A program made the translations under genes and the position numbers. The notes under the pieces are model-generated. The model saw only the letters and a program-made list of their open reading frames with translations. It did no database searches and was not told the origin of the DNA. From JANPCX01 sp046094425 (lineage in GTDB: Bacteria; Pseudomonadota; Gammaproteobacteria; Burkholderiales; Burkholderiaceae_C): a stretch of DNA of 7,290 nt. Location of the stretch: assembly GCA_046094425.1 (NCBI GenBank), contig JBJTHI010000285.1, positions 1 through 7,290 of the forward strand. The letters are read 5' to 3'. Below are positions 4,277-7,290 of the stretch, one piece after another (position 1 is the first letter of the stretch; every line of letters starts with the position of its first letter).

Positions 4277-6439
4277 TCAGCGACCGCCCCCGTAAACATC
4301 TTGCGCCGGTTGCTCGCGCCTTGCGCGAACCTCTGCGCATTGGGGGTGAGAAGCAAATTTCCCACTGTTGCACTGACGCTCGATACATTGAACAAGTGCC
4401 AGGAAAACGCGGCTACCGCAGGCCTCTGATGGGGAGTGTGGGCCCTCCTCACGCGCCGCAGCCGGTGTTGGGGTCTGGGTGCGAGGTTTAACGGGTTCAG
4501 CCGCAGGCACGGGAGGCCACAGGGGCGAGCCTGCGGGACGCTGGTTCGCCGCGGCGGGCGCTTCGACAGGCCTTGGGGCCTCATTGCCAGTCGAGGTCGG
4601 ACGGGTTAAGACGATTCGCGGTGTGGCCGAGTTGTTCGTATTGCTCGTGGTCGTTGTGTTCTCCACAGTACGCGGCTCAACACGCGCTGTCGCCGGAGCT
4701 TCTCGTTTTTCGGTGACAGGCGAGGCTTTCGTTGCCGCAGCCACCGGAGTTGGAGTGGGCGTTGGTACAGTGACCGGCGCAGCAGCAACCGGGTTGGGTT
4801 TCTCCGTGCTCGGCGTCTCTTTGTTTACCGCTACTGGCGTTTCAGTGGGCGTTGGGGTGGCGGCAACAGCAGGCACAGGCGCCACCACAGGCACCACTGC
4901 CGTCGGCGCACTGACACTCGGCACCTGCGATTGGCCTGCGGCTGTCGGATTGGCCGCAGTTAAATCACTGTCCTGACCAGAGCCATTCCACCACCAAGCG
5001 ACTACGGCAAAAACCAACAACAACGCAGGAATGGCCACCGGCCAAGCCCCCATGCCGGAACGCCCAGCAGCGGGTTCTGTGGTGGCAATGGGTGACAAGG
5101 CGCGTGGCTTCTTGGCGGGCTCTGCCACTGACCCCATCACCGCTAATGGGCGTACTTCGTGCTTGGTGGGTGCAGTGCCCACTGCGGCGCGTTCAGCACC
5201 CCCATTTGTTTTGAAAGGTGCAGTGGGGTCACCCAAAACTTGGGCTGGAGGTGACCATGGCGCGGACGGCGCAACGTTCGCAGGTACGGGTGCGGCCGCC
5301 ACGATTTCAGGGCCTTGCGCAGCACGAGGCAAACCCGCAGGTGCGACACCCGAGCCCTGGCCCGAACGCTGCAACATGGTCGGTTCATCCACGGGTAAAG
5401 CCGTTGCCATGGGCACATCAGCGGAGGCATGAAGAACAGGGTCGGCCGCGGTTTTAACGTAGGGATCAATGGCCAGCGTGATGGTCGACGCTTGACGCGC
5501 CACGGTGGGTGGCGTGGTTTTGCCGTCCAAGGCGTCACGAAACTCCGCCACCGATTGCGGGCGGTCCTGTGGCCGCACGGCCAGCGCCCAATCCACCGCC
5601 GCCAGGAAGGTGGACGACACACCGGGCACGGTCAAATGGGCGAGCACCTCGCTGTGGTCTTCAATGGTGCGTGCAGTAGCGGGCGGTGGCGGAACCCCTT
5701 TGATAAGGTAATGAATGGCCGCACCTAGAGCGTAAATGTCCGTCCAAGCCCCTTGCCGCAAGGTCACCGACTCGGCGTATTGCTCAATGGGCGCGTAACT
5801 GGGCTTCAGGATGGCAGTGAAGGTTTGGGTGCGGTCGCCAATGGCACGGCGGGCAGCGCCAAAGTCCAGCAACACGGCTTGACTGCCATCGTGAGGCAAC
5901 AAGATATTGTCCGGCGCAATGTCGCGGTGATAGACCGCTTCGCGGTGCAACAACTCCAGCGCTTCGAGCAAGGGGTTGATGGTTTGCCGCATCCAAGTCT
6001 CATCGGGCGGCCCCGCCATGGCACGCCGGGATTCTCTCAGGGTGCGACCCTGCAAAAACGGCATCACCATGTAGGCGGTGTTGTTGGCCTCCCAAAAGCG
6101 ATACACCTTGACCAAAGATCGGTGGTCGAACCGGGCCAGCAAACGCGCTTCGTTCACAAACGAGCGCAGACCCAGAGCGAAGGTCTCCATGTGCGACCCC
6201 GAGCGCAGCGACACCTGGGCACTGGGCCCACGCGCGGCCAACTGCCCGGGCATGTACTCTTTCAACGCCACATCACGATCCAGTGAATGGTCGCGGGCCA
6301 AATAAACAATGCCAAAACCGCCCACACCCACGACACGCAAAATCTCCAGCTCACCAAAACGTGTTCCGGCGGGCAGGGCGTCGTGCTCGTCTACGGCAGG
6401 CGAAGCAGGCGCGGGAGCGGCAGAGGACAAACTTGACAT
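4277..6439 (-). CDS. Membrane-anchored Ser/Thr protein kinase with extracytoplasmic four-cysteine tail
   Basis: The 720-residue product is a Hanks-type kinase. The kinase domain spans about 28-308: glycine loop GVGGFG (38-43), ATP-anchoring K60 (VALKEYMP), helix C glutamate E97, catalytic loop HRDIAPDN (D173, N178), DFG at 192-194, and an activation segment with T205, T207 and T209 before SYAPIEQY. In the catalytic loop alanine replaces the lysine usual in Ser/Thr kinases. A disordered juxtamembrane region (about 309-464) leads to one membrane segment (465-484, AWPVAIPALLLVFAVVAWWW). A Pro/Thr/Ala/Val-rich stalk (about 490-670) then follows, presumably in the periplasm. The C terminus (674-701) has C674, C685, C690 and C701. 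The kinase faces the cytoplasm, so the tail may sense or bind something outside. Substrates are unknown, and no phosphatase or FHA gene is visible here. The ATG at 6439 lacks a clear Shine-Dalgarno, but no better start exists. Confidence 0.93.
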   Translation of the reverse strand: MSSLSSAAPAPASPAVDEHDALPAGTRFGELEILRVVGVGGFGIVYLARDHSLDRDVALKEYMPGQLAARGPSAQVSLRSGSHMETFALGLRSFVNEARLLARFDHRSLVKVYRFWEANNTAYMVMPFLQGRTLRESRRAMAGPPDETWMRQTINPLLEALELLHREAVYHRDIAPDNILLPHDGSQAVLLDFGAARRAIGDRTQTFTAILKPSYAPIEQYAESVTLRQGAWTDIYALGAAIHYLIKGVPPPPATARTIEDHSEVLAHLTVPGVSSTFLAAVDWALAVRPQDRPQSVAEFRDALDGKTTPPTVARQASTITLAIDPYVKTAADPVLHASADVPMATALPVDEPTMLQRSGQGSGVAPAGLPRAAQGPEIVAAAPVPANVAPSAPWSPPAQVLGDPTAPFKTNGGAERAAVGTAPTKHEVRPLAVMGSVAEPAKKPRALSPIATTEPAAGRSGMGAWPVAIPALLLVFAVVAWWWNGSGQDSDLTAANPTAAGQSQVPSVSAPTAVVPVVAPVPAVAATPTPTETPVAVNKETPSTEKPNPVAAAPVTVPTPTPTPVAAATKASPVTEKREAPATARVEPRTVENTTTTSNTNNSATPRIVLTRPTSTGNEAPRPVEAPAAANQRPAGSPLWPPVPAAEPVKPRTQTPTPAAAREEGPHSPSEACGSRVFLALVQCIERQCNSGKFASHPQCAEVRARREQPAQDVYGGGR

Positions 6440-6639
6440 CGAAGTACGGAGGGCAGCCAGACGGTTATTGTCGCTGTGGAATGCGTCAATTCGGTGGCCT
6501 CAGCCTCCGGTTTTGTCACAGCCAGTTTCCTTGTTGGCGATACGACAGTGTGCCCGCTGGTCGCGCATTTGCACAGGGTTTTGAGTGTGTATTAGCCTCA
6601 AATCCCCATTCTTGGGGGGGATGTTTGTGACAGCCGTCG
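6440..6639. other. Intergenic gap upstream of the kinase, with a possible promoter
   Basis: This 200-bp stretch should hold the kinase promoter on the minus strand. TTGACG at 6489-6484 is a good -35 match, but the nearest -10-like AATAAC (6469-6464) is 14 bases away, shorter than the usual 17. The assignment is weak, and the kinase may instead be read through from the upstream hybrid histidine kinase. No gene is visible on either strand. Confidence 0.3.
6602..6622 (-). terminator. Possible weak terminator after the hybrid histidine kinase
   Basis: ATCCCC and GGGGAT form a six-bp stem around a nine-base loop, starting about 18 bases beyond the stop of the hybrid histidine kinase. On the minus strand the stem is followed by TTGAGG rather than a T run, so termination would be inefficient. 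It may be only a structure that reduces read-through into the kinase gene. Confidence 0.25.
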
Positions 6640-7290
6640 TCATTTGGAGGTCTCGCGCCAGGCTCTGGCCCGCCCCACCCAGTGGGCCAAAACCTGAACC
6701 AATTGATCCGGCTCGATGGGTTTGGACAAAAAGTCGTTCATCCCCACCGTCAAGGCTTCTTCGCGTTCGGACATCAAGACACCCGCGGTCAGCGCAATCA
6801 CGGGCAGTTGTTCTGCTCCCCAGCGAACCCTCAAAACACGGGTGGCGTCTAGCCCACCCATGACCGGCATTTGCAAATCCATCAACACCGCGTCGAAGGG
6901 CTCTTGGGCACTTTCAACGGCGGCGACGCCCTGGGCCCCATGTTCCGCCACAGTGACTTCCACTCCCCATTGGCCCAGCATGGCCTCCACCACCAAGGTG
7001 TTCACCGGATTGTCTTCCACCACCAATACCCGGCTAGCGCGTAACCAACGGGCCGGGTCTTGGTCCGCCGACTCGTTCTCGAGCTGTGGATCGTTTTGCA
7101 CCGACACCGTCGGCAAGGGAATGTCCAACCAAAAGGTGCTGCCTTCATCCAGTTGGCTGCGTGCGCCCACCTCGCCACCCATCAAATGCGCCAACTGGCG
7201 ACAGATGCTCAAACCCAAACCCGTGCCACCGAAACGCCGGGTGGTGGAGCCATCGGCTTGGGTGAAGGGTTTGAACAACCGATCCAAGGC
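6640..7290 (-). CDS. Hybrid sensor histidine kinase, C-terminal part (cut by the right edge)
   Basis: The visible 216 residues are the end of a larger protein whose N terminus, including the sensor and phospho-accepting histidine domains, lies beyond the window. They open with the F box and G2 box of the ATP-binding domain (LFKPFTQADGSTTRRFGGTG, then LGLSI), followed by GEVGARSQLDEGSTFWLDIP, the usual end of that domain (about 57). After a short linker a receiver domain spans about 87-205. It has the acidic pair E92/D93 (VVEDNPVN), phospho-accepting D138 (LMDLQMPVMGG), T168 (ALTAG) and K190 (LSKPI), so it appears functional. The chain ends soon after (ARAWRETSK), so no Hpt or second receiver follows. 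The frame is open to the edge, which shows that this is a partial gene and not a short response regulator. It lies upstream of the Ser/Thr kinase gene in the same direction. Confidence 0.93.
   Translation of the reverse strand, partial: ALDRLFKPFTQADGSTTRRFGGTGLGLSICRQLAHLMGGEVGARSQLDEGSTFWLDIPLPTVSVQNDPQLENESADQDPARWLRASRVLVVEDNPVNTLVVEAMLGQWGVEVTVAEHGAQGVAAVESAQEPFDAVLMDLQMPVMGGLDATRVLRVRWGAEQLPVIALTAGVLMSEREEALTVGMNDFLSKPIEPDQLVQVLAHWVGRARAWRETSK

Noticed and set aside
4740..4890. Repeated GTTGGAGTGGGCGTTGG-like DNA in the kinase gene
   Set aside because: These are codon-level echoes of the Pro/Thr/Val-rich stalk (PTPTPTP stretches), not an independent repeat element.
5753..6286. Plus-strand frame of about 177 codons
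   Set aside because: It is antisense to the kinase catalytic domain, so a shadow.

Overview
The window looks like a chromosomal stretch from a GC-rich proteobacterium. A betaproteobacterium of the Burkholderiales/Comamonadaceae type is the best guess, from codon use, a YaeQ-family protein, and a membrane Ser/Thr kinase of a kind common there. This assignment is an inference, not a match. No rRNA, tRNA or CRISPR array is visible.

Left third (1-2700): a two-gene IS91-type mobile element on the minus strand. A 317-residue tyrosine recombinase (1601-2554) with a strong Shine-Dalgarno site is followed by an overlapping IS91-family HUH/Y2 transposase (388-1731). Both catalytic residue sets look intact. 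The overlap contains degenerate 12-bp tandem repeats read in two frames. Upstream of the recombinase are two hairpin-forming palindromes (2642-2695) that may belong to the element's terIS end. Downstream of the transposase, an unrecognised minus-strand reading frame runs off the left edge (about 280 to 1). It may be the remnant of a gene cut by the element. The exact ends of the element cannot be fixed from sequence alone.

Middle (2874-4238): a compact plus-strand operon of three small cytoplasmic proteins. These are YaeQ (PD-(D/E)XK-like fold family), a short YjdJ-type GNAT-like protein, and a DEDDh-type 3'-5' exonuclease-like protein. The last two overlap by 4 bases (GTGA), which suggests translational coupling.

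Right part (4277-7290): two minus-strand signalling genes. Closer to the window edge is the C-terminal part of a hybrid sensor histidine kinase (ATP-binding G box plus receiver domain), cut by the right edge. Downstream of it, after a 200-bp gap, is a 720-residue membrane-anchored Ser/Thr protein kinase. It has a Pro/Thr/Ala-rich extracytoplasmic stalk and a C-terminal four-cysteine module spaced C-x10-C-x4-C-x10-C. The kinase gene converges on the operon with only 38 bp between stop codons.

The least ordinary points are the dual-coded repeat in the recombinase/transposase overlap, the palindromes and the imperfect inverted repeat near the element's ends, the possible interrupted gene at the left edge, and the twin-CX10C tail of the kinase.
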